This document shows, piece after piece, positions 51,413 through 59,846 of a DNA stretch of 64,000 nucleotides (position 1 is the stretch's first letter; each line of letters begins with the position of its first letter). The notes below the pieces were generated by a model. That model was not told the origin of the DNA. It did not search any database and saw nothing but the letters and a program-made list of their open reading frames with translations. Source of the stretch: Halococcus saccharolyticus DSM 5350 (GTDB lineage Archaea > Halobacteriota > Halobacteria > Halobacteriales > Halococcaceae); contig NZ_AOMD01000002.1 in assembly GCF_000336915.1 (NCBI RefSeq), positions 7,413 to 71,412 of the forward strand, read 5' to 3'. The position numbers and the translations under genes were made by a program.

Positions 51413-52968
51413 CGGTCCTCGTCCTCTCGGTCGTCGGGTGTGGACGAACCGCCGTCCGCCGCGGTCGCGCGCTCGATTCCGAGGTCGGCGCGATCGCCGA
51501 GCGCGTCGTCGATCGCTGCGATCAGCGCGCGGCCCTTGTCGAGCGTCTCGGCGTACTCACTCTCGGGTTCGGAGTCGTGGACGATCCCCGCACCAACTCT
51601 GAGGAAGTACTCCTCGCCGCGACGCACCAGCGTCCGGATCGTCATGTTGAGCGTGGCGCGATCGTCGAACCCGAAGACGCCGATCGAACCGGTGTAGGGA
51701 CCGCGCCTGGTCGTCTCGACCTCGTCGATGATCTCCATCGTTCGGGGTTTGGGCGCGCCGGTGATCGTCCCGCCAGGAAAGGTCGCGGCGACGGCATCCA
51801 CGAGCTCCCGATCCGTGCGGAGGCGACCCTCGACCAGCGAGACGAGATGCATCACCTCGGAGTAGCGGTCGACCCGGCGGTACTCCGAGACCTCGACGCT
51901 GCCGTACTCGCTGACCTTTCCGAGATCGTTGCGTTCGAGATCGACCAACATTGCGTGTTCAGCGCGTTCCTTCTCGTCCGTGAGGAGATCACGCTCAAGC
52001 TCGGTGTCGGCCTCGGGGGTGTCCCCGCGTGGCCTGGTTCCCGCGATGGGTTCGGTCAGGAGTTCGTTCCCGTTTACATCGAGGAGGAGTTCCGGCGAGG
52101 CGCTCACGAGGTCGACACCGGGGAACTCCAGCAGCGCCGAGTAGGGGGCCGGGTTCACTCGGCGGAGGGCCCCGAACGCTGCCACCGGATGGACGGCGGC
52201 CGGCGCGCGCAGTCGCTGTGAGACGTTCGCCTGGAACGTATCGCCGTCGCGGACGTACCGCTTGACTCGGCGCACGCGCTCGGCGAACTCTTCGGGCGTG
52301 CAGTCGCTCTCGAAGGTGGCATCGTCGGCGTCGATCGGTGCGCCGCCGATCGCCGGATCGCCTGCGACGGCGGCACAAGCGAGGTCGAGCGCGCGCTCGC
52401 GACCCCGCTCGTAGGCTGCGGCGGGGTCGTCGCCGACCTGGGGACAGGCCGTCATCCGGAGCGTGGTTTCGCCCTCCGACCCTGCCTCCCACGCCGCCAC
52501 CCGATCGAAGACGCCGAGCTGGAGCCGTGGGAGGCCACGATCGTCGATGGTGGTGTCGGGAAGCGATTCCAGCTCGCGGGCGATGTCGTAGGAGAGCCAG
52601 CCGAACGCTCCACAGGGATAGGGAACGTCGCAGTCACCCCGGACGAGCGTCTCGCGGTCGAGCAGCCCTGCGAGCTCCGCGAGCGTGGGTGATGGGTCGG
52701 CGTCGCCAACGGGTTCGAAGGTGTCGCCGACCTGCAGTCGGAAGATCGGGTCGATAGCGAAGTAGCCCCAGCCCGCCTGGCCGCCGGTCGTTTCGAGGTA
52801 CACGCCGTCAGTTCGTTCCGTCTGCTCGCGACCACGTGCGCACCGATAGGCGAGAAACGGGTCGTCGACGGACACTCGGACCTCGACCGGGACGCGCGCC
52901 GTTCGTGGGGCGTCGCGTGCAGTCTCGGCGAACGCCGAGTCGGTGGTGACGACGTGAGGTTCGTTCAT
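51409..52968 (-). CDS. pabB: Aminodeoxychorismate/anthranilate synthase component I
   Basis: A 519-residue chorismate-binding enzyme. Conserved C-terminal motifs are [40 protein letters not shown] and [12 protein letters not shown]. The PIAGT sequence has Ala where classical PabB has a nucleophilic Lys (PIKGT), so by that residue it looks like anthranilate synthase (TrpE). Fusion-like coupling to pabA in a folate island argues for aminodeoxychorismate synthase. The two cannot be separated here. Confidence 0.8.
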
Positions 52969-53188
52969 TCTGGCTGTCGTTCGGCTTCCGGCGGCCGGTC
53001 AGTCGATAGTACCTCCGATGGAGGACGCCTAAAGGATTTCGCGGCAGTCGTTCGTTCGATCGGAGCCGCTGCCTCTGGCTGATCTACGCTCGCCGGCGAT
53101 TCGCCACGCTGCACGTCGGTTTTCACGCTCGGTCGGGGTCGCTGCCAGCGACCTTCGCGTAAAAAGGTTGGACGTTCTTCACACGAAC

Positions 53189-53197
53189 GTTGAAAAG
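53189..53197 (+). promoter_or_regulatory. TATA box of fhs
   Basis: TTGAAAAGG, centred about 27 bases before the ATG at 53220, indicating a leaderless fhs-cupin transcript. Confidence 0.6.
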
Positions 53198-53219
53198 GGA
53201 CTCCGGAGAACCCTGTCAC

Positions 53220-54938
53220 ATGGCATCCTCGAACGAAGACGACGGGTTCCCGACGGATTACGAGATCGCCCAGAGCGTGGACACCGACCCGATCACCGAG
53301 GTCGTCGAACCGCTCGGCCTCGCGGCCGACGACCTCGACCTGTACGGCGACGACACCGCGAAGCTCACCTTCGACGCGATCGAGCGGGTACGAGAGTCGG
53401 ATCGCGACAACGGCGAGATGATCCTCGTGACCGGGATGACACCGACGCCGATGGGCGAGGGTAAGACCGTCACGACAGTCGGATTGAGCCAGGCGTTCAA
53501 CCACATCGGCGAGGACGCGCTCGCCGCCATCCGTGAACCCTCGCTCGGGCCGGTCTTCGGGGTGAAGGGCGGTGCGGCTGGCGGCGGCTACTCCCAGGTA
53601 CTGCCAATGGAGGACATCAACCTCCACTTCACGGGCGATCTCCACGCGCTGACCTCGGCACACAACCTCATCTCGACGATGCTCGACAACCACATCAAGC
53701 AAGGCAACGAGCTCGATATTGCTGTGAACTGGGTCGAGTGGCCCCGTGCGATCGACATGAATGACCGGGTGCTCCGCGAGACGGTGATCGGGCTCGGCGG
53801 CGACGTCACCGGCGTCCCCCGCGAGGACGGGTTCATCCTGACGGCGGCCTCCGAACTGATGGCCGTCCTCTGTCTCGCCGACGACCTCGCCGATCTCAAG
53901 GAGCGTGTCGCGCGCATCGTCGTCGCCTACGACGAGGACGGCGACCCCGTGACCGCCGACGACATCGAGGCGACGGGTGCGGTCACGATCCTGCTGAAGG
54001 ACGCTCTCAAACCGAACATCGTCCAGACCATCGAGGGCACGCCGGCGTTCGTTCACGGAGGGCCGTTCGCCAACATCGCCCACGGAACGAACTCGCTGAT
54101 CGCCGACGACGCCGCGCGAAAGCTCTCCGATTACCTGATCACCGAGGCGGGCTTCGGTTCGGACCTCGGGGCCGAGAAGTTCATGAACGTGGTCTGTCGG
54201 TTCGGCGAGATGGAACCCGCTGCAGTGACGCTCGTCGCTTCGATCCGCGCGCTGAAGTACCACGGCAAGGACATGTGGCCTGCGGACCTCGACGAGCTCG
54301 AAGCGACCGACGTCGAGGCGGTTCGAGGGGGATTCGAGAACCTCGACACCCACGTCGAGAACCTCCGGAAGTTCGGGGTGCCGGTTGTGGTGGCACTCAA
54401 TCGGTTCCCCGGTGACGCCGACGAGGAGGTCCAAGCGGTCCTCGATCACTGCCGCGACGATCTCGGGATCGAGGCCGCTGAATCGACGGTGTTCGGCGAG
54501 GGCGGCGAGGGCGGGGCGGACCTCGCCCGGAAACTCATCACCGCGATCGACGAGGACGACGAGGAGTTCGAGTACCTCTACGACGTCGACGACTCGATCG
54601 AGAACAAGATCGAGACGATCGCAACCGAGATCTACGGTGCGGAGTCGGTGACGTTCCAGAGCAGCGCCCAGGACGACATCGAGCGGATGGAGTCGCTGGG
54701 ATTCGACGACGTGCCGGTGGTGATGTCGAAAACCTTCCACTCGCTGAGCGACACCGCCGAGTGGAAAGGCGCGCCGACCGGCTGGGAGCTCGAAATCCAG
54801 GAGATCTACCCCTCGGCAGGGGCGGGCTTTCTGGTCGCACTCACCAGCGACGTCCTGACGCTGCCCGGTCTGCCGGCCGATCCCGCGGCCGCCGAGATGG
54901 ACATCGACTCGGATGGGACGGTCTCCGGACTGTTCTAA
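53220..54938 (+). CDS. fhs: Formate--tetrahydrofolate ligase
   Basis: A 572-residue enzyme that joins formate to THF using ATP, or in reverse makes formate and ATP from 10-formyl-THF. The P-loop TPTPMGEGKT is at 74-83. Other family blocks are REPSLGPVFGVKGGAAGGGYSQV, HFTGDLHA, and VVALNRFPGDADEE. Length is as expected. ATG 53220 lies 27 bases after the TATA box TTGAAAAGG (53189-53197), and an upstream start at 53190 is rejected. It is followed by a cupin gene 15 bases on. Confidence 0.95.
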   Translation: MASSNEDDGFPTDYEIAQSVDTDPITEVVEPLGLAADDLDLYGDDTAKLTFDAIERVRESDRDNGEMILVTGMTPTPMGEGKTVTTVGLSQAFNHIGEDALAAIREPSLGPVFGVKGGAAGGGYSQVLPMEDINLHFTGDLHALTSAHNLISTMLDNHIKQGNELDIAVNWVEWPRAIDMNDRVLRETVIGLGGDVTGVPREDGFILTAASELMAVLCLADDLADLKERVARIVVAYDEDGDPVTADDIEATGAVTILLKDALKPNIVQTIEGTPAFVHGGPFANIAHGTNSLIADDAARKLSDYLITEAGFGSDLGAEKFMNVVCRFGEMEPAAVTLVASIRALKYHGKDMWPADLDELEATDVEAVRGGFENLDTHVENLRKFGVPVVVALNRFPGDADEEVQAVLDHCRDDLGIEAAESTVFGEGGEGGADLARKLITAIDEDDEEFEYLYDVDDSIENKIETIATEIYGAESVTFQSSAQDDIERMESLGFDDVPVVMSKTFHSLSDTAEWKGAPTGWELEIQEIYPSAGAGFLVALTSDVLTLPGLPADPAAAEMDIDSDGTVSGLF

Positions 54939-54953
54939 GTCCGACTCACTCCC

Positions 54954-55337
54954 ATGAGCGACGACTTCGCCATCGTGGACTACACGGATGTCGAGGCCGA
55001 GCCGTTCACCGAGTCCGCAGTCGAACACCGAAAGCTGACCGACCACCTCGGTGCGACCGAGATGCGGATCAACGCCGTCGAACTCGCTCCCAGTGAGGTG
55101 CTCGACCCTCATGCCCACAAGCGCCAAGAGGAGATCTACGTCGCGGTGACTGAGGGACAGGTCGATATCGAGGACGAGATCCACGACGTTCCCGAGGGCG
55201 GTGTCGTCCGACTCGGTCCCGACCCGATCCGGGGGCTCTGCAATCACACCGACGACACCCATGTCTGGGTCCTGTTCGGCGCGCCGCCGGTGGGGACTGT
55301 CGAGGATTTCGGCGAGTACGTCATGCCTGACGAGTGA
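54954..55337 (+). CDS. Cupin domain protein
   Basis: A 127-residue single cupin barrel. Motif 1 supplies His53, His55 and Glu59/60 in DPHAHKRQEEIYV. In motif 2 the expected third His is Arg (RGLCNHTDD), so the metal site is incomplete. Small cupins can be lyases, isomerases or ligand sensors. The position 15 bases after fhs suggests cotranscription, but nothing ties it to a reaction. A DMSP-lyase-type role was considered and not supported. Confidence 0.75.
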   Translation: MSDDFAIVDYTDVEAEPFTESAVEHRKLTDHLGATEMRINAVELAPSEVLDPHAHKRQEEIYVAVTEGQVDIEDEIHDVPEGGVVRLGPDPIRGLCNHTDDTHVWVLFGAPPVGTVEDFGEYVMPDE

Positions 55338-55343
55338 TCGGAA

Positions 55344-56201
55344 CTACTCCTCCAACCGGCCGTACCGCCACGATTCGGTGTCCGAAGTCTGATTGAACGT
55401 GTAGAGGTGGAGCCCCCGGATGTCGTAGTGGGAGTCACCGGCGTACGGTGCGAGTCCGTCGATGAGGTCGTCGGGGGTGTACTTCCCGCGCGATCCGACG
55501 AGTTGGCGCACGAACCCCACGATCCCTGTGGTCTTCTTCAAGAAGCGCACCGAGTCGCCGACGCCGACTTTCTGAGAGATATTGAGGAGTCGCTGGTATT
55601 TCATCACACCGGGGATCCCGACCTCCACCGGGAGGTCGATCCCCTGTTCACGGATCTCCTCGATCCACGCAACGACGGCGTCGGGATCGTAGCAGAGCTG
55701 AGTCACGATGTAGGTCGCGTAGGGCGCTTTCTTTTCCATCGCTTCCGCGAGCGTCGCCTCGTCGAGAAACTCGTGGCCCTCGGGATAGCCGGTGATTCCC
55801 ACCTCCTCGAACGCGTAGTCGAGCTCGTCGAGCGTGGTGAGGAGGTCGTAGGCCGACTCGAATTCGCCGATCGGATCCTCACGGTCGCCGCCAGGCACGA
55901 AGATATCCGTGATCCCGGCGTCGGTAAGTCGGCGCGCGATCTCTGCCAGATGCTCCTCGTCGCGGACGTAGCGCGCGGCGATATGAGGGCTGACCTCGAA
56001 TCCCTGCTCTGCGGCTTTCTCGGCCCACTCGATCGTCGCGTCAAGTCCCAGTTGTGGGGAGGTCGTGATAGCGATCGTCGCCCCATCCGGGAGGTGGTCC
56101 ATCTGGCCTTCGAAGCTGTCGAACGGCATCAGCTCGAACCGGAGGTCGGTGAGCAGATCGGTGGCTCCGTCCGAGGCGGCGGCCGAACGCGCTACCGACA
56201 T
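55344..56201 (-). CDS. metF: Methylenetetrahydrofolate reductase-like protein
   Basis: A 285-residue TIM-barrel flavoprotein of the MetF family, interconverting methyl- and methylene-THF. Visible family parts are IFVPGGDREDP (near 96-106), ITGYPEGHEF and YIVTQLCYD. In a demethylation pathway it would run in the oxidative direction. ATG 56201 begins MSVARSAAA; the open frame to 56294 is weak. It is divergent from the FAD-GcvT gene and separated from it by a 328-base promoter region. Confidence 0.75.
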   Translation of the reverse strand: MSVARSAAASDGATDLLTDLRFELMPFDSFEGQMDHLPDGATIAITTSPQLGLDATIEWAEKAAEQGFEVSPHIAARYVRDEEHLAEIARRLTDAGITDIFVPGGDREDPIGEFESAYDLLTTLDELDYAFEEVGITGYPEGHEFLDEATLAEAMEKKAPYATYIVTQLCYDPDAVVAWIEEIREQGIDLPVEVGIPGVMKYQRLLNISQKVGVGDSVRFLKKTTGIVGFVRQLVGSRGKYTPDDLIDGLAPYAGDSHYDIRGLHLYTFNQTSDTESWRYGRLEE

Positions 56202-56301
56202 GGTCCGTTCGGCTCCCCACCAGTTTCGGCGGTGCTCGTTCCGCACGGCTGTCGTCCCGGCTCGAACGCGAACATTGCACACAGTTGTCGACACTGCGGA
56301 C

Positions 56302-56340
56302 TTAGGCCTTGGCCGGCACAGCCTAACACGTATATATCGC
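56302..56340. promoter_or_regulatory. Inverted repeat beside a symmetric TATA box
   Basis: TTAGGC (56302-56307) and GCCTAA (56321-56326) form a 6-base inverted repeat with 13-base spacer. It is followed by CGTATATATCG (56329-56339), a TATA-like box readable in both directions. It lies in the divergent region between metF and the FAD-GcvT gene and may control both. The FAD-GcvT gene has a further AT-rich box GTGAATACC at 56495-56503. Confidence 0.5.
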
Positions 56341-56529
56341 CAGGGGAGCGCCGTAAGGATCGGGCGTCACGTATCCGGGGACGGCAGTGGGATCACCGAG
56401 ACTCGTTCGGGAGGGTCCGTGGACGAACGACTCCAGGTGGTGACAGTCTCGACATCGATTTCTGTGATAAACGTAGCCGATACTGGGGGCGAAAAGTGAA
56501 TACCGAAGCGCAACATTGGCGTAGCGTTC

Positions 56530-59103
56530 ATGGGCAATGCGAACACGATGCCGAGCGAGGCAGGAACCGTCGTCATCGGTGCGGGTATCGTCGGCTGCAA
56601 CACGGCGTATCACCTCGCCGATCTCGGTCGGGAGGACGTGCTCGTGGTCGACCGGGGACCGCTCCCCACCACGGGTGGCTCGTCGACCCACGCACCGGGA
56701 ATCATGTTCCAGACCGACGAGCCGAAGGTGCTCTCGAAGTTCGCGACGTACAGCCGTCGGCTCTACTCCTCGCTCGAACGTGACGAGAGCGAGCCGGTCT
56801 ACAACGAGACGGGTGGGATCGAGGTCGCGAGGAGCGACGAGCGGATGGACTACCTCCAGCGGCGGGTCGAGTGGGCCACGGCGTGGGGCGTGCCGGACCC
56901 ACAGCTCCTGAGCCCCGACGAAGTCGCGGAGAAGCTCCCGCTGGTCGATCCCGACGTCATCGAGGGCGGGTATTACTCGCCGACCGACGGCCAGGCCTCG
57001 GGCGTCCGCGCGTGTGCAGCGCTCGCCGAGGAAGCCGAGGCGATGGGCGCGGAGTTCGTCGGCCACACCGCAGTCGAGGATATCGAAACCGACGGCGACG
57101 GCGTTCGGGCGATCGTGACCGAGAACGGTCGGGTCGAATGCGACGAGGTCGTGGTGGCGACCAACATCTGGGCGCGACAGTTGAGCGAGAAGCTCGACAT
57201 CCATCTCCCGATCGCGCCGGTCGAACACCAGTACACCATCACGGAGCCGCTCGCCGAACTCGATGGCCGGGCGCAGGACGTCACCGGCGATCCCGTATAC
57301 GAGAACTACAAGTCGGTCTCCGGCGACAAGAGCGAGGTTCTCCTCCAGGACCCCGACCGACCGATCCTCCGGGATCAGGACAACGCGATGTACTTCCGGA
57401 CGCACGGTGATCGGTACGGGATCGGATCGTACAACCACGAATCCATCGTCCCCGATCCCGCAGAGCTGGGCGGCAACGAGGAGGATGGCAACCAGGCGTC
57501 GGTCCACGACTTCACCGAGTACCACCTCAACAACGCGACCCACCCCGACCGCCAGGAGAAAGCGCCGCGAACGGCGAGCGACGAGCTCATCCCCGCCACG
57601 GAGGGTGCGAACCTCGATCACAAGTACAACGGGATGTACTCCGCGTCGCCGAACGGACTCCCGGTTCTCGGCCCGGTTCAGGAGTGCGAGGGACTCTGGA
57701 CGGCCGCAGCGATCTGGATCACTCACGCCGGCGGCGCGGGCAAGGCGCTCGCCGAGTGGATGGAGACCGGGGTTCCCCGCCTCCCCGACGGTCCAATCGA
57801 CCTCCGGAACTGCAACGTCAACCGGTTCGCGCCCCACGAGGGGAGCTGGGACTTCGCCCGCGATCTCGGTGCCGAGGAGTACCAGAACATCTACAGCATC
57901 GTTCATCCGAAGTGGGTCTGGACGGAACACCAGCGCGACATCCGGCGAACGCCGATGTACCACAGCCACAGGGAACGCGACGCCGAACTGTGGGCCGAGG
58001 CCGGCTGGGAGGAGCCACACTGGTTCGACTCGAACGCGGATCTCCTCGCGGAGTACGGCGATCGCATCCCGAACCGGGAGGGATGGGAAGGGAAATACTG
58101 GTCACCGATCGAGGGAGCAGAGGCGCTGAACGTCCGCAACGGCGTCGGGCTCCACGATATGACGTCGTTCAACAAGATGGAGATCGTCGGGAGCAACGCC
58201 GGCGAGTTCCTCCAGTATCTGTGTACGAACGATATGGATCTCGACGTGGGACAGATCCGCTATACCCTCATGTGCAACGAGGGCGGCGGCGTTCGCGCCG
58301 ACATCACCGTCACTCGGGTTGGTGAGGATCGCTACCTCCTGCTGACGACCGGTCGGGAGGTCGGGAGCAACCACCTCGCGTGGGTCCGAAGCCAGGCTCC
58401 CGACGACGTGGTGGTCAACGATGTGACCTCCAACCTCGCGGCGATGGTCTGCACCGGCCCCGACGCCCGAAAGACCCTCTCGAAGGTGATCGACGCCGAT
58501 CTCTCGGACGAGGCGTTCCCGTTCTATTCGAGCCAGCGCACGTTCGTGGAGAACATCCCCGTGACCGCGCTCCGACTGTCCTACGCCGGCGAACTCGGCT
58601 GGGAACTCTACACCCCCTCGGAGTACGGCGAACGCCTCTGGGAGCACGTCATGGACGCGGGCGCGGAGTTCGACATTCGGCCGTACGGCAACGGCGCGCT
58701 CGACTCGCTCCGGATCGAGAAGGGCTTTCGACTCTGGGGCGAGGACCTCCACACCGAGCACGACCCCTACGAGGCGGGACTCGGGTTTGCGGTCGATCTC
58801 GACACCGACTTCCTCGGGAAAGAGGCGGTCGAAGCTGCCGCGAACGGCGATCTCGATCAGAAGGTGGCCTGTCTCACGCTCGACGATCCCGAGCAGATGG
58901 TGCTCGCCGACCGGCCGGTGCTGGAACGGGACGGGGACGAGGTTCTGGGATACGTCCACGCCGCCGAGTACGGCTACAGTGTGGGTTCCTGCGTAGTCTA
59001 CACCTACCTCCCACCTGCGTACGCCGAACCGGGTACCGAGGTCGACGTGCACTACGAAGGCGACCGCTACGCGGCGACGGTGCAGGAGGAGCCGCTGCTG
59101 TGA
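56530..59103 (+). CDS. FAD-dependent oxidoreductase-GcvT fusion (dimethylglycine/sarcosine dehydrogenase type)
   Basis: An 857-residue two-domain enzyme. The N-terminal DAO domain has the dinucleotide fold GAGIVG (17-22) and His54 in SSTHAPG at the place of the covalent FAD histidine of dimethylglycine dehydrogenase. The C-terminal 400 residues form a GcvT/folate domain (GLHDMTSFNKMEI, GAGLGFAVDLDTDF). Such enzymes oxidise N-methyl groups and hand formaldehyde to THF as methylene-THF. The substrate could be dimethylglycine, sarcosine or a relative. It matches the metF, folD and fhs genes nearby. Confidence 0.85.
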   Translation: MGNANTMPSEAGTVVIGAGIVGCNTAYHLADLGREDVLVVDRGPLPTTGGSSTHAPGIMFQTDEPKVLSKFATYSRRLYSSLERDESEPVYNETGGIEVARSDERMDYLQRRVEWATAWGVPDPQLLSPDEVAEKLPLVDPDVIEGGYYSPTDGQASGVRACAALAEEAEAMGAEFVGHTAVEDIETDGDGVRAIVTENGRVECDEVVVATNIWARQLSEKLDIHLPIAPVEHQYTITEPLAELDGRAQDVTGDPVYENYKSVSGDKSEVLLQDPDRPILRDQDNAMYFRTHGDRYGIGSYNHESIVPDPAELGGNEEDGNQASVHDFTEYHLNNATHPDRQEKAPRTASDELIPATEGANLDHKYNGMYSASPNGLPVLGPVQECEGLWTAAAIWITHAGGAGKALAEWMETGVPRLPDGPIDLRNCNVNRFAPHEGSWDFARDLGAEEYQNIYSIVHPKWVWTEHQRDIRRTPMYHSHRERDAELWAEAGWEEPHWFDSNADLLAEYGDRIPNREGWEGKYWSPIEGAEALNVRNGVGLHDMTSFNKMEIVGSNAGEFLQYLCTNDMDLDVGQIRYTLMCNEGGGVRADITVTRVGEDRYLLLTTGREVGSNHLAWVRSQAPDDVVVNDVTSNLAAMVCTGPDARKTLSKVIDADLSDEAFPFYSSQRTFVENIPVTALRLSYAGELGWELYTPSEYGERLWEHVMDAGAEFDIRPYGNGALDSLRIEKGFRLWGEDLHTEHDPYEAGLGFAVDLDTDFLGKEAVEAAANGDLDQKVACLTLDDPEQMVLADRPVLERDGDEVLGYVHAAEYGYSVGSCVVYTYLPPAYAEPGTEVDVHYEGDRYAATVQEEPLL

Positions 59104-59159
59104 TCCAGAAATCGAGCGCCTGTTGAGCGAACGGTCGGGAAACCTGTTTCAACCACCCC

Positions 59160-59173
59160 GATAAGCTATATCG
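59160..59173 (+). promoter_or_regulatory. TATA box of TIGR00341 pseudogene
   Basis: GATAAGCTATATCG is centred exactly 27 bases before the ATG at 59194, so an intact leaderless promoter survives in front of a broken gene. Confidence 0.6.
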
Positions 59174-59193
59174 TGGCGGGCGTATCGGGGTCC

Positions 59194-59664
59194 ATGCGTT
59201 TAGTCCAGGTCCTCGTTCCGGAGGGGACACGCGAGGTGATCCTCGGGGAACTCGACGAGGAATGAATCGATTACGCGGTGTGGGAGGAGACGGGTCGCGG
59301 CGAGTTCGAGGCGGTCGTCTCCTTTCCGATTCCGCCGAGTGGCGTCGAGCCCGACCTCGCCCGTCGTGGGATCGTTCTCCAGGTTGGCTGCCTCGTGCTG
59401 GCTATCGTCTGTGCCGCCGTCCTGGACTTGAACCTCAAAACGACTGTGCTCGTTCCACCGGGACTCGATATCACCGAAGTGCCCCAGATCGCGGAGCGGA
59501 CACAGCCGAACTTTCTCGCGCTCGGCTCCGGGATCGCGGCCTCAATCAGCAGCTGCCGTCCCACCGAACCTCGCCACGGTGATCGACAGACGTCTGAGCC
59601 GGACAACCGGGAGACCGGTGAACGTGCAGGTCGTGTTCACTCGGACCCAAAATCCGACGGGTGA
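59194..59664 (+). pseudogene. TIGR00341/DUF389 family pseudogene
   Basis: ATG 59194 starts MRLVQVLVPEGTREV, the family N-terminus (compare MRLVEI at 29885). The frame meets TGA at 59263-59265 where family members have Gly (ELDEEGID), a single GGA to TGA change. It then continues in frame with IDYAVWEETGRGEFEAVVSF, loses the first helices by deletion, recovers LDITEVPQIAERTQPNFLAL and decays into unrelated sequence. It is a clear paralogue of the intact gene at 28824-29885. Selenocysteine is not a credible alternative. Confidence 0.75.
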
Positions 59665-59846
59665 CGCGACGCGCTCGGAAAGGCGTTCCAGTCGTTCGAC
59701 GATCACTGACCGTCGCTCCACGCTTCGTCCGGCCTCGCTGTCGGCGCGCGGTGCGTGATTGGAGCGAAGCCTCAGGGATCGACACAGCGAACAGTCCGTA
59801 CCATATAATTAACTCCTCTCGTCACCTGTCGAAATCCGAACGAACG

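Noticed and set aside
52965-55262. Long minus-strand frame opposite fhs (765 codons)
   Set aside because: Shadow of the formate-THF ligase; composition is not that of a real acidic haloarchaeal protein with domains.
54954-55337. Cupin as a DMSP lyase (DddK/DddW-like)
   Set aside because: Size and HxH-Glu fit, but the motif 2 histidine is Arg and no other lyase feature is visible.
56340-56529. Riboswitch (glycine, THF or SAM type) before the FAD-GcvT gene
   Set aside because: I could not match any conserved riboswitch core; only the palindrome and TATA boxes are clear.
59263-59265. In-frame TGA as a selenocysteine codon
   Set aside because: Haloarchaea are not known to use selenocysteine, family members have Gly here, and the gene carries other damage.
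59631-59660. Third copy of the ferritin-gene upstream element (ACTCGGACCCAAA)
   Set aside because: It has an extra A and other changes, no TATA box on the right side, and lies inside the pseudogene remains.
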